The notes beneath the pieces are model-generated. The model searched no databases. It saw only the letters and a list, made by a program, of their open reading frames with translations, and had not been told where the DNA came from. Positions 55,800 to 64,000 of a DNA stretch of 64,000 nucleotides are shown piece after piece (position 1 is the stretch's first letter; each line of letters begins with the position of its first letter). This DNA comes from Micromonospora sp. KC723. Its GTDB lineage: Bacteria; Actinomycetota; Actinomycetes; Mycobacteriales; Micromonosporaceae. Position numbers and translations under genes: made by a program. The stretch is taken from contig NZ_SMKD01000016.1 in NCBI RefSeq assembly GCF_004348595.1, positions 1 through 64,000 on the forward strand, given 5' to 3'.

Positions 55800-56723
55800 T
55801 CAGCGGGGCCGCCAGACGGTCAGCCGGACCTCGGCGGTCACGGCGACCGGCCGGGGGAGCCCCGCGATCCGGGCGGCGAGTCGCGCCGGCTCGGTGTGCC
55901 AGGCACTCGGACCCATCCCGACCAGGGTCGTCACCTCGTCACCGGTCAGCGCGAGCCGGGCGGTGTGCACCTCGTCGCGTACCGGGTCGAAGTGGCCGGC
56001 GAGACTGTCGGCGACCCGGTCCGCCTTGGCCGGGTCGACCCGGAGCAGGTCGAGCGCGTCGACCAGCTCGGCGAGATGGGCCCCGGTGGGGGTGACCACC
56101 AGCAGCGCTCCGGCCGGGTCGAGCACCCGGTGGAACTCGGCGCCGTTGCGCGGCGCGAAGACGTTGAGCAGCACGGCGGCGGAGGCGTCGGCCAGGGGCA
56201 GCCGCTGCCAGGTGTCGGCCAGCGCGGCGGCGGCGCGGGGATGGGCGCGGGCCGCGCGGCGCAGCGCCGGCTTGGAGACGTCCAGGGCCAGGCCGACGGC
56301 GCCGGGCAGCGCCGCCAGCACCGCCGCGAGATGCCGGCCGGTGCCCGCCCCGACGTCCACCACCAGGGGGTACGGCCCGACGCCCGGCTGCCCGTCCGAC
56401 CGGTCGCCGGTGGGTTCCGGGGCGACGATCCGGGTGGCCGCCTCGGCGAGCGCGGCGGAGACGACGTCGTAGTGCCCGGCGGCCAGGAAGTCCGTCCGGG
56501 CGGCCACCATCGCGGCGGTGTCCCCGACGTGCGGGGCGCGGCCGGTGAGCAGGTTGACGTACCCCTGCCGGGCGACGTCGAAGCTGTGCCGGCGCGGGCA
56601 GCGCAGCGCCCGGGTGTCGGGGGCCGGGGCCAGCGGTTCGGCGCAGACCGGGCAGCGCAGCCGGGCGAGCACCCGTGGATGCGCCCCGGCCCAGGGCTGT
56701 TCGGGCGGGCGCGGCGCGGTCAC
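55800..56723 (-). CDS. RlmA/TlrB-type 23S rRNA guanine-N1 methyltransferase
   Basis: A 307-aa SAM-dependent enzyme. A zinc knuckle with Cys24, Cys27, Cys42 and His46 is followed by FDVARQGYVNLL and GDTAAMVAARTDFLAAGHY, both typical of RlmA proteins. The SAM site is VVDVGAGTGRH and the NVFAPRNGAEFHRVL loop is also conserved. RlmA(I) methylates G745, RlmA(II) (TlrB) G748 of 23S rRNA; the latter gives tylosin and mycinamicin resistance. Which of the two this is cannot be read safely. Start at GTG 56723. Confidence 0.9.
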   Translation of the reverse strand: MTAPRPPEQPWAGAHPRVLARLRCPVCAEPLAPAPDTRALRCPRRHSFDVARQGYVNLLTGRAPHVGDTAAMVAARTDFLAAGHYDVVSAALAEAATRIVAPEPTGDRSDGQPGVGPYPLVVDVGAGTGRHLAAVLAALPGAVGLALDVSKPALRRAARAHPRAAAALADTWQRLPLADASAAVLLNVFAPRNGAEFHRVLDPAGALLVVTPTGAHLAELVDALDLLRVDPAKADRVADSLAGHFDPVRDEVHTARLALTGDEVTTLVGMGPSAWHTEPARLAARIAGLPRPVAVTAEVRLTVWRPR

Positions 56724-56835
56724 CCGGTGAGCCTACGTGAGCTGATCGGGAGCTCCGGCCGGGCGCGCGGCTGCCGCTGGTGCCGCCGGCCGGGTGCCAC
56801 CCGGGGGTGAGCCCGCCAGCTTCTACGCTGGTGAC

Positions 56836-57249
56836 ATGTCAACCAGATTGTGGGAGCTGTTCGGAGACCGGGGTCGCGGCGTGCTGGCGACCCTGCGTCG
56901 CGACGGCCGGCCCCAGCTGTCCAACGTCGACTACCTCGCCGAGCCGGGTCTGATCCGCTGCTCGACCGTCGGCGACCGCGCCAAGGCGCGCAACCTGCGC
57001 CGCGACCCCCGGGCCAGCTTCCACGTCACCACCGCCGACGGTGGCGCGTACGCCGTGGCCGAGGGCGTGGCCACCCTCACGCCGCCCGCCGCGACCGAGG
57101 ACGACGCGACCGTGGAGGAACTGGTGGAGGTGTACCGCCGTATCCGTGGCGAGCACCCCGACTGGGCGGAGTACCGGGCGGTGATGGTCGCCGACGGCCG
57201 GGTGGTGGTCCGGCTCGCCGTCGAGCGCGTCTACGGCTGGCGCCCCTGA
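56836..57249 (+). CDS. PPOX-class F420-dependent enzyme
   Basis: A 137-aa split-barrel protein with LWELFGDRGRGVLATLRRDG, RPQLSNVDYLAEPG and DRAKARNLRRDPRASFHVT, typical of actinobacterial F420-dependent PPOX proteins (Rv1155-like). Substrate unknown. ATG 56836; the longer frame from 56794 adds residues without similarity to the family. It is a different branch from the 8781-9167 protein. Followed by add after 47 bp, possibly in one transcript. Confidence 0.88.
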   Translation: MSTRLWELFGDRGRGVLATLRRDGRPQLSNVDYLAEPGLIRCSTVGDRAKARNLRRDPRASFHVTTADGGAYAVAEGVATLTPPAATEDDATVEELVEVYRRIRGEHPDWAEYRAVMVADGRVVVRLAVERVYGWRP

Positions 57250-57296
57250 GCGCGGTCCGGTCACGGCCCGCATCCCGCGCTGACTAGGGTCTGAGC

Positions 57297-58373
57297 ATGG
57301 TCGCAATCCGATACGAGGACATCGTCAAGGTCCCGAAGGCGCTGCTGCACGACCACCTCGATGGCGGGCTGCGGCCGGCGACGGTCGTCGAACTGGCCGC
57401 CGAGGCGGGCCACGAACTGCCCACCACCGACCCGGAGGATTTGGGTCGCTGGTTCGCCGAGGCGGCGAACTCCGGCTCGCTGGAGCGCTACCTGGAGACC
57501 TTCGCGCACACCGTCGCCGTCATGCAGACCGCGCAGGCGCTGCGCCGGGTGGCCCGGGAGTGCGCCCTGGACCTGGCCGCCGACGGGGTCGTCTACGCCG
57601 AGGTGCGCTTCGCCCCGGAGCAGCACCTGGAACGCAACCTCACCCTTGACGAGGTGGTGGAGGCGGTGGTGGCCGGCTTCGTGGAAGGCAGCGCGCAGGC
57701 TGCCGAGGCGGGCACCCCGATCCGGATCGGCACCCTGCTGACCGCGATGCGGCACGCCGCCCGGTCGCAGGAGATCGCCGAGCTGGCCGTGCGGCACCGG
57801 GACGCCGGGGTGGTCGGCTTCGACATCGCCGGCGCCGAGGCGGGCTTCCCGCCGACCCGGCACCTGGACGCCTTCGAGTACCTGCAGCGGGAGAACTTCC
57901 ACTTCACCATCCACGCCGGCGAGGCGTTCGGGCTGCCCTCGATCTGGCAGGCCATCCAGTGGTGCGGCGCCGACCGGCTCGGCCACGGCGTACGGATCGT
58001 GGACGACATCACGCCCGGCCCGCGACCGGTGCTGGGCCGGCTGGCCGCGTACGTCCGGGACAAGCGCATCCCGCTGGAGCTGTGCCCGTCGTCGAACGTG
58101 CAGACCGGCGCGGTCGCGTCGATCGCCGACCACCCGATCGGCCTGCTGCGTGACCTGCGTTTCCGGGTGACGGTCAACACCGACAACCGGCTGATGAGCG
58201 GCACCTCGATGTCCCGGGAGATGGCGCTGCTGGTGGACGCCTTCGGCTACGGCTGGAAGGAGCTCCAGTGGTTCACCATCAACGCCATGAAGAGCGCCTT
58301 CATCCCGTTCGACGAGCGGCTGGAGATCATCGACCAGGTGATCAAGCCGGCGTACGCGAAGCTGCTGGACTGA
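57297..58373 (+). CDS. add: adenosine deaminase
   Basis: A 358-aa TIM-barrel zinc hydrolase turning adenosine/deoxyadenosine into inosine. Motifs: [13 protein letters not shown] near 17 (metal His pair), [21 protein letters not shown] (catalytic Glu), HGVRI and [11 protein letters not shown] (metal Asp). ATG 57297. The gene completes the salvage set with the transporter, cdd and deoA. Its TGA directly abuts the reverse-strand stop of the next gene, forming TGATCA. Confidence 0.96.
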   Translation: MVAIRYEDIVKVPKALLHDHLDGGLRPATVVELAAEAGHELPTTDPEDLGRWFAEAANSGSLERYLETFAHTVAVMQTAQALRRVARECALDLAADGVVYAEVRFAPEQHLERNLTLDEVVEAVVAGFVEGSAQAAEAGTPIRIGTLLTAMRHAARSQEIAELAVRHRDAGVVGFDIAGAEAGFPPTRHLDAFEYLQRENFHFTIHAGEAFGLPSIWQAIQWCGADRLGHGVRIVDDITPGPRPVLGRLAAYVRDKRIPLELCPSSNVQTGAVASIADHPIGLLRDLRFRVTVNTDNRLMSGTSMSREMALLVDAFGYGWKELQWFTINAMKSAFIPFDERLEIIDQVIKPAYAKLLD

Positions 58374-58976
58374 TCAGAGCGGCGGGTGACCGGCGACCAT
58401 GCCGGCCACCCGCCGCAGGATCTCGCCGGCCGGGGCCGCCTCGGCCCCCAGGCCGGTCTGCCGCCGCAGCACCGCCGGTTCCGCACGCAGCAGCGCCACT
58501 CCCCGCCGGACCAGCACCTTCGGCGCCTTGCGCTGCTCGGCGAGGTCGCGGGCGAGCCGGCGGAGGAAGGTCGTGCCCCGGGGCCGGCGCAGGGCGTACG
58601 CCCCGGCGAGCAGCCCGCGACGCCGGCACTCCGCGACGATATCGGCGGCGAAAATCCCTTCGGCGATGAAGAGTGGCGATCCGGTCACGTCGAATGCCCG
58701 GGTGGCCACTCGTCGGTCGGCACCGATTGCATAAACCGGCACTTCGGCCTTGCCTGCGTGGGCCAGTCGGGCAATTGTTTCCACGGCCGTCACGGCGTCC
58801 CAGGAGCGCGGTGAATCCCAGTCCACCTGCCCGTCGTGACGCGGCAACGTAGGGTCATCGCCGTCCTTGTAGAAATCGTCCAGGCAGAGCACTGGGAGTC
58901 CGGTTCGCTGCGCTATGTACGACTTTCCGGAGCCGGACGGGCCGGCGAGGAGGACAACACGGTGGCGGTATTCCAT
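58374..58976 (-). CDS. uridine kinase-like P-loop protein
   Basis: A 200-aa P-loop kinase. GPSGSGKSYIAQRTGL (P-loop 12-19) is followed by LCLDDFYKDGDDPTLPRHDG, which matches the uridine kinase DDFY substrate loop, then IAEGIFAADIV and the lid region RRPRGTTFLRRLARDLAEQRK. The C-terminal third is Arg/Ala-rich and differs from E. coli Udk, so the exact substrate (uridine, other nucleoside or pantothenate-like) is open. It would complement nucleoside import. ATG 58976, divergent from the conservon. Confidence 0.85.
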   Translation of the reverse strand: MEYRHRVVLLAGPSGSGKSYIAQRTGLPVLCLDDFYKDGDDPTLPRHDGQVDWDSPRSWDAVTAVETIARLAHAGKAEVPVYAIGADRRVATRAFDVTGSPLFIAEGIFAADIVAECRRRGLLAGAYALRRPRGTTFLRRLARDLAEQRKAPKVLVRRGVALLRAEPAVLRRQTGLGAEAAPAGEILRRVAGMVAGHPPL

Positions 58977-59169
58977 GACGTTGGGTAACTCCGGCCAGAC
59001 GGAACGCTATCAAATCGCATCAACATCTCATCACACCCTCCGGGACGGCCAACCTGGGCTTTCTCTTTCTGAGGCGGCGTGATGGAATCTCGGGGGTCCG
59101 ACCCGCCGGGTCGGTCGCTGGGCGTTGCCCGGGGCAACGCGGGTACGCTGCAATCGCGAGGGCGGTGAC

Positions 59170-62100
59170 GTGAGCAAACGACCAAAGACGGCGGGCTCCT
59201 TCCTGTCGCGTCTGCGTCGGCCGGCCGGTCGACTCCGCGACATGCCGATCTGGTCCAAGCTCGGTCTGATCATGATCGTGCCGACCATCGCCACGGTCGT
59301 GGTCGGCACCAGCGGCCTGGTCGACAACCTGCAGACGCTCAACAACGCCAACCGGGCCGGTGACCTGGCCAACCTCGTCGGATACTCCGGTGACCTGGTC
59401 GGCAGCCTCCAGGACGAGCGGACCTCCGCGGTCCTGCTGCTGGGCGCGCCCAAGGGGCAGGCCCGGGAGCAATACCAGGAGGCGTACAACCGGGTCAACC
59501 TCAGGGTCGACCAGTCCAAGGTGCCCTACCTCCAGCAGCGGGCCCAGCTCGAGGACCTCCCGGGCAGCCTGGACACCCTGCTCGACCGGATCAACCAGGA
59601 TCTCACCGACCTGCCGGGCACCCGTAGCCAGGTGTTCAACGGCAAGCTGACCATCAGCGACGCGGTCGGGTCGTACCAGGGGCTGATCAACCAGTTGATC
59701 AGCGTCCGGGACTCGGTCACCCAGCTCGCCGGCGACAACGACCTGAGCGACCGGATGCGGGCCGCCACCTCCGTCGCCCGCGCCAAGGAGTTCCTGTCGC
59801 TGCGCCGCGTCGCGGTGCACCAGGTGCTCATCCAGAAGGCGTACATCTCGCCGCTGCGCCGCGACTACATCGCCAGCCAGACCGGCCAGGCGCTCGCCCT
59901 CCAGAACTTCCAGGTGGTGGCGACGCGCGCCGAGCGGGAGTTCTTCGACCAGACCGTGGCCGGCGCCGACCGTCGCCAGGCCGACAACTACAGCGGCTGG
60001 ATGGACAGCCGATCCAGCGAGAGCATCGCCGGCGTGCCGTTCGGGCCCGACCAGTGGGACGCGGCCATGACCGCCAACGCCGGACTGTTCCGCACCGTGG
60101 AGATCAAGCTCGACGGCGACGTGGTCCGCCAGGCCGACGCGCTGCGCTCCGACGTGCAGCGCACCGTCTTCCTGCAGACCGGTCTGCTGCTGAGCATGCT
60201 GCTGCTGGCCATCCTCTTCGCGTACCTGGTCGCCCGGTCGATGGCCCGCTCCCTGCGCGACCTGCGCCAGGGCGCCCTGTCCATCGCCCAGCACGGCCTG
60301 CCGCAGGCGGTGGCCCGGCTCCGTGATCCGCAGATCAGCGCGCAGCTCTCCCCGGTCCAGCTGGCCAACCAGATCGCCGAGCCGCTGCCGGTACGCAGCA
60401 AGGACGAGTTCGGCCAGGTGACCGAGGCGTTCAACGCGGTCCACCTGGAGGCGGTCCGCACCGCCGCCGAGCAGGCCGCCCTGCGCTCCTCCGTCGCGAC
60501 GATGTTCGTCAACCTCGCCCGCCGCTCGCAGATCCTGGTCGACCGGCTGATCGGACACCTCGACCGGCTGGAGCGCGGTGAGGAGGATCCGGACCGCCTC
60601 GCCGAGCTGTTCCAGCTCGACCACCTGGCCACCCGGATGCGCCGCAACGACGAGAACCTGCTGGTCCTCGCCGGTGCCGACTCCACCCGTGTGCAGCGCG
60701 AGCCGGCCGCCCTGATCGACGTGCTGCGCGCCGCGCAGTCCGAGGTCGAGCACTACACGCGCATCGAGTTCGGAATCATCGACCGGGACATCGAGGTCTC
60801 CGCCCACGCGGTCAACGACATGGTGCACCTGGTCGCCGAGCTCTTCGACAACGCGACCGCCTTCTCGCCGCCGGACTCCCAGGTCATGGTCGAGGCACGC
60901 CGGCTCGGTGACCGGTCCACCCTCTACGTCGAGGACCGCGGCATCGGCATCAGCGCCGAGCAGCTGGCCGACCTCAACGAGCGGCTGTCCACACCGCCCC
61001 AGGTCGACGTCGCGGTCTCCCGGATGATGGGCCTGGTCGTGGTCGCCCGGCTGGCATCCCGGCACGGCGTCAAGGTCGAGCTGCGTCCCGGCGCCGACCG
61101 CGGCACCGTCGCCGAGGTCACCATGCCCGCCTCCGTGCTGGTGCCCAGGGCGCTCGCCGGGCGGGGGCCGCAGACCGCCGCGCTGCCCGGTGGGCCGCAG
61201 ACCGGTTCGTTCCCGGCCTTCGGTGCTCCCGCCGCGCCGCAGACCGGTTCGTTCCCGGCCTTCGGTGCTCCCGCCGCGCCGCAGCCCGGCCCGTCCCCGG
61301 TCTTCGGTGCCCTACCCGCGCTCGGCAACGGCCCGACGCCGCCGGCCCCCCGGCCGGGCGAGTCCGGCAACCAGGTCACGCTGGGTGGCCGGCCGTTCGA
61401 ACCGACGCCCCGCAACGGCTCGGCTACCCCGGCCCACCTGAGCGGGGGGCGTGCCATGCCCGCGTGGTCCGACCTCACCGGGGCCACCGGGGCGAACGGC
61501 AACGACAGCCTCCCGCCGCGGCCGGCCAACGGCCAGCCGGTCAACCCGCTGCCGCAGCGGCGCACGTCCGACGGCGACCCGGCGGTCACCGGCCAGCAGC
61601 CGCCGATCCCGCGGCAGCTGCCGAGCAGCCCCGAGGCGCGTCCCTACAGCGCCCCGCCGGTCTCCGTGCCCCCGGTCTCCGCGCCGCCCTTGCCGCCGGT
61701 CTCCGGCGTCCCGGTGTCGGGCCAGCCCGTCTCCGCCGCGCCCGTGTCGGCTCAGCCGGTCTCCGGCCAGCCCGTGTCGGCCTCGCCGGTCTCCGCGCCG
61801 CCCCGGCAGGCCCCACCCGCCGCCGGCGCCCCGCCGGCCTGGCCGCCGGTGGCCAACCCGGAGCGGGAAACGGCAGCTCCGCCGGTGCCCGAGCGGCTCG
61901 CCGCCGCCCTGGACATGACCACCGAGCTGCCCCGGGTGGCCCGCCCCGAGCACTCGACGCCGGCCGGGCCGCAGCCCGCCGTGCCGCAGGCGCGTACCGG
62001 GCAGGCCGCGCCGGTCAACCGGCCGCCCACGCCGCAGGAGACGGCGAACCGGCAGCGGTACGCCGACGAGACCATGGAGCTGCCGATCTTCCGGGAGCTC

Positions 62101-62706
62101 GAGTCGGCCTGGTTCCGTACCCGCAAGCCGGGCCCGGAGGAATCGGCAACCAAGGCGGCCAACGGCGCCGCGACCCAGCAGATGCCTGTCGTCGACGTCA
62201 CCGGTCACCCGGTCCAGAAGCCCGCACCACCCACGGCAGGTAATGCGTCGATGGCCACCACACCGACCGCCGGAGGAGCGTCGTACGGCAACGGCCCGGC
62301 GGCGCACGGGAGCACCCGCCCCGCGTTCGCCGACAGCACGCCCCACCGCCGGTCCGCCCCGCAGTCCCCCGGTTGGCAGACCGCGGCCGACGACGGCTGG
62401 CGTGCCGCGGTCGCCGCCTCCGAGGTGCCGGTGGAGGCCACCACCCAGACCGGTCTGCCGAAGCGGACGCCGATGGCGCAACTCGTGCCCGGCGCCGTGG
62501 AGAAGCCCACCACCTCGGTGCAGCGGCGTACACCGGAAGGGGTGCGTGGTCTGCTCTCCGCCTACCATCGAGGCGTGCAGCGTGGTCGGAGCAACCCCTC
62601 GGACAGCAACCCCACCAATCCGGAGGCGACTCCGGGAGGGCAGCAATCCTCGCAGCCTGGCTCCGGCCCGGCAGCCGGTAGCGGGCAGAAGGAGCAACAA
62701 GGATGA
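59170..62706 (+). CDS. conservon histidine kinase, CvnA type
   Basis: A 1178-aa membrane sensor. One helix ([19 protein letters not shown], about 45-63), an extracellular nitrate-sensor (NIT) domain to about 325, a second helix ([16 protein letters not shown], about 337-352), a HAMP-like linker, then a kinase domain: [38 protein letters not shown] (candidate phospho-His), N-box [12 protein letters not shown] at about 557 and EDRGIGIS. The last 500 residues are Pro/Ala/Ser-rich and disordered, with VSGQPVSA-like repeats and an exact 42-bp DNA repeat. First of four conservon genes: it shares ATGA with the roadblock gene. GTG 59170. Confidence 0.93.
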   Translation: MSKRPKTAGSFLSRLRRPAGRLRDMPIWSKLGLIMIVPTIATVVVGTSGLVDNLQTLNNANRAGDLANLVGYSGDLVGSLQDERTSAVLLLGAPKGQAREQYQEAYNRVNLRVDQSKVPYLQQRAQLEDLPGSLDTLLDRINQDLTDLPGTRSQVFNGKLTISDAVGSYQGLINQLISVRDSVTQLAGDNDLSDRMRAATSVARAKEFLSLRRVAVHQVLIQKAYISPLRRDYIASQTGQALALQNFQVVATRAEREFFDQTVAGADRRQADNYSGWMDSRSSESIAGVPFGPDQWDAAMTANAGLFRTVEIKLDGDVVRQADALRSDVQRTVFLQTGLLLSMLLLAILFAYLVARSMARSLRDLRQGALSIAQHGLPQAVARLRDPQISAQLSPVQLANQIAEPLPVRSKDEFGQVTEAFNAVHLEAVRTAAEQAALRSSVATMFVNLARRSQILVDRLIGHLDRLERGEEDPDRLAELFQLDHLATRMRRNDENLLVLAGADSTRVQREPAALIDVLRAAQSEVEHYTRIEFGIIDRDIEVSAHAVNDMVHLVAELFDNATAFSPPDSQVMVEARRLGDRSTLYVEDRGIGISAEQLADLNERLSTPPQVDVAVSRMMGLVVVARLASRHGVKVELRPGADRGTVAEVTMPASVLVPRALAGRGPQTAALPGGPQTGSFPAFGAPAAPQTGSFPAFGAPAAPQPGPSPVFGALPALGNGPTPPAPRPGESGNQVTLGGRPFEPTPRNGSATPAHLSGGRAMPAWSDLTGATGANGNDSLPPRPANGQPVNPLPQRRTSDGDPAVTGQQPPIPRQLPSSPEARPYSAPPVSVPPVSAPPLPPVSGVPVSGQPVSAAPVSAQPVSGQPVSASPVSAPPRQAPPAAGAPPAWPPVANPERETAAPPVPERLAAALDMTTELPRVARPEHSTPAGPQPAVPQARTGQAAPVNRPPTPQETANRQRYADETMELPIFRELESAWFRTRKPGPEESATKAANGAATQQMPVVDVTGHPVQKPAPPTAGNASMATTPTAGGASYGNGPAAHGSTRPAFADSTPHRRSAPQSPGWQTAADDGWRAAVAASEVPVEATTQTGLPKRTPMAQLVPGAVEKPTTSVQRRTPEGVRGLLSAYHRGVQRGRSNPSDSNPTNPEATPGGQQSSQPGSGPAAGSGQKEQQG
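61195..61278 (+). repeat. exact 42-bp tandem repeat in the kinase gene
   Basis: Two identical in-frame copies (61195-61236 and 61237-61278) encode [14 protein letters not shown] twice; a third, changed copy ([14 protein letters not shown]) follows. In-frame repeats in the disordered tail allow length changes by slippage. Confidence 0.85.
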
Positions 62707-63107
62707 CTACTACGCAGGATCTCGGTTGGCTGCTGGCCAACTTCGCCGACCGGGTGCCCGGTGTCGCGCACGCGGTCGCCGTCTCCGCCGACGGACTGCT
62801 CCTCGCGTCGTCACGAGACCTGCCACGGGACCGGGCCGACCAGTTGGCCGCGATCGCCTCCGGCCTGGTCAGCCTGACCCAGGGTGCGGCCCGGTGCTTC
62901 GAGGGTGGCGCGGTGCTGCAGACCGTGGTCGAGATGGACAACGGCTTCCTGTTCCTGATGTCCATCTCGGACGGTTCCTCGTTCGCCGTGCTGGCCGCCC
63001 GCAGCTGCGACGTCGGCCAGGTCGGCTACGAGATGGCGCTGCTCGTCGACCGGGTCGGCGACGCCTTGACGCCGCAGCCGCGCACGGCTGTCGGGATGAT
63101 GGGCTGA
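62703..63107 (+). CDS. roadblock/LC7 protein, CvnB type
   Basis: A 134-aa single-domain roadblock protein: [44 protein letters not shown] and [16 protein letters not shown] are family marks. In bacteria such proteins act as partners of small Ras-like GTPases (MglB-MglA type). Starts by ATGA overlap with the kinase gene. It should pair with the GTPase encoded two genes downstream. Confidence 0.95.
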   Translation: MTTTQDLGWLLANFADRVPGVAHAVAVSADGLLLASSRDLPRDRADQLAAIASGLVSLTQGAARCFEGGAVLQTVVEMDNGFLFLMSISDGSSFAVLAARSCDVGQVGYEMALLVDRVGDALTPQPRTAVGMMG

Positions 63108-63209
63108 CCGAGCTGACCAGGCGGTCGGCGCGGCAGCAGGAACGGAACAACAACGACGGGTATCACCGGGCGACAGCCGGTACCGGGTACGAAGGAGGTG
63201 AGCGGCGAC

Positions 63210-63587
63210 ATGGCCGATCGTGACGAACCGACCGGAGCGTTGGTCCGTCCATACGCCGTGACCCGTGGTCGTACCCGTCCCCGGCTCGACATCGCCATGG
63301 AGGCGCTCGTCGAGACGACGGTGCGCGGTCGGGCCGCTGCCAGTGGCAACGGTGGCCAGGGCCGCGAGCACCAGTACATCGCCGCGCTGTGTGACGGGCG
63401 TGTGCAGTCGCTCGCGGAGATCGCGGCGCGGATGCAGCTCCCACTGGGTGTGGCCCGGGTGCTCATCGCCGACATGGCGACGGACGGCCTGGTTGCGGTC
63501 CACGAGCCGACCATCCTGGACGACTCGGACGACGCGGTGGGCACTGAACTGCTGGAGAGGGTGCTGAGTGGACTTCGCAGGCTCTGA
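63210..63587 (+). CDS. DUF742 protein, CvnC type
   Basis: A 125-aa protein with the DUF742 start RPYAVTRGRTRPRLDIAMEALV and a winged-helix-like second half (ALCDGRVQSLAEIAARMQLPLGVARVLIADMA). ATG 63210 has AGGAGGTGA 8 nt upstream; GTG 63198 lies inside that signal. Its stop lies inside the next gene, which starts at 63568. Third member of the conservon. Confidence 0.93.
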   Translation: MADRDEPTGALVRPYAVTRGRTRPRLDIAMEALVETTVRGRAAASGNGGQGREHQYIAALCDGRVQSLAEIAARMQLPLGVARVLIADMATDGLVAVHEPTILDDSDDAVGTELLERVLSGLRRL

Positions 63588-64000
63588 CATGTCGCACCGG
63601 CCGCCGGCCCCGAGCGGTCGCGTGACGTCGGCGAAGATCGTGATCGCCGGTGGTTTCGGCGTCGGCAAAACGACGCTGGTCGGCTCGGTCTCGGAGATCA
63701 CGCCGTTGACCACCGAGGCGATCATGACCTCCGCCGGCGTGGGCGTCGACGACACCCGGCAGGTGCCGGGGAAGACGACGACCACGGTGGCGATGGACTT
63801 CGGTCGTATCTCGATCGACCGGGACCTGATCCTGTACCTGTTCGGTACGCCGGGCCAGACGCGTTTCTGGTTCATGTGGGACGAACTGGTGCGCGGTGCC
63901 ATCGGCGCGGTGGTCCTGGTGGACACCCGCCGGTTGGCCGACTGCTTCGCGGCGATCGACTTCTTCGAGCACCGGCGGCTGCCGTACCTGGTGGCCATCA
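63568..64000 (+). CDS. conservon GTP-binding protein, CvnD type (3' end outside window)
   Basis: A Ras-like GTPase, cut at the window end after 144 codons; family members are about 190-200 aa. The P-loop GGFGVGKTTLVG is at about 28-39, the switch region contains GKTTTTVAMDFGRIS, and LFGTPGQTRFWFMWDELVRG is the switch II/DxxG equivalent (GTPGQ). GTG 63568 overlaps the DUF742 gene by 20 bp and has GGAGAGG upstream. Fourth conservon gene; a cytochrome P450 gene often follows such loci. Confidence 0.93.
   Translation, partial: MDFAGSDMSHRPPAPSGRVTSAKIVIAGGFGVGKTTLVGSVSEITPLTTEAIMTSAGVGVDDTRQVPGKTTTTVAMDFGRISIDRDLILYLFGTPGQTRFWFMWDELVRGAIGAVVLVDTRRLADCFAAIDFFEHRRLPYLVAI

Overview
The window is very GC-rich. 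It has many GTG/TTG starts, short ATGA/GTGA overlaps, a roadblock conservon, protein O-mannosyltransferase, several F420/FMN-type (PPOX) proteins and the actinobacterial block metG-tatD-rsmA-ispE-ABC-F. All of this points to a chromosomal segment of a high-GC actinomycete, most likely Micromonosporaceae; the genus is an inference from gene content and order.

Region 1 (1 to about 5.3 kb) is accessory DNA. Two copies of the 3' half of a tRNA-Ala gene, each followed by a terminator hairpin, lie at 2036-2079 and 4157-4192. They look like attachment sites of tandemly integrated elements. Just before each one sits a related cassette of tiny cysteine-rich genes; the second cassette carries a frameshift. 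Between the two sites is a 429-aa protein with a two-helix membrane N-terminus and a divergent Nudix domain, the best candidate here for an undescribed (possibly defence) gene. A broken tyrosine recombinase and an orphan membrane protein complete the island.

Region 2 (5.3-13.3 kb) holds a TetR repressor divergent from a quinone-oxidoreductase-like gene with a paired operator, an exported serine beta-lactamase-like hydrolase, a PPOX protein, a Pro-rich membrane protein, a phosphopantetheinyl transferase and a two-gene operon for secreted/membrane VWA proteins.

Region 3 (13.6-28.5 kb) is conserved housekeeping: protein mannosyltransferase, rsmI, metG, tatD, rsmA (ksgA), ispE and an ABC-F ATPase. 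Two tandem DUF4383 membrane proteins and an acyl-CoA desaturase with a TetR regulator follow. rpfB, usually found between tatD and rsmA, is absent.

Region 4 (28.8-46.6 kb) runs tRNA-Gln, glmU, prs, rplY, pth, then sulfate activation and PAP turnover (cysQ, cysD, cysN), galactose metabolism (galE-galK), a CBS/CorC protein, trpS, a 2H phosphoesterase, a BrkB-like membrane protein with a GntR regulator, two uncharacterised proteins and a GH13 alpha-glucosidase.

Region 5 (46.8-59 kb) is a nucleoside uptake and breakdown island: a BMP-family lipoprotein, an ABC ATPase that appears to start at CTG, two permeases, an extended cytidine deaminase, thymidine phosphorylase and, further on, adenosine deaminase and a uridine-kinase-like protein. 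Among them lie a DUF4272 protein, an RlmA/TlrB-like methyltransferase and a PPOX protein.

Region 6 (59.2-64 kb) is a conservon: a giant nitrate-sensor-type histidine kinase, a roadblock protein, a DUF742 protein and a GTPase cut by the window end.
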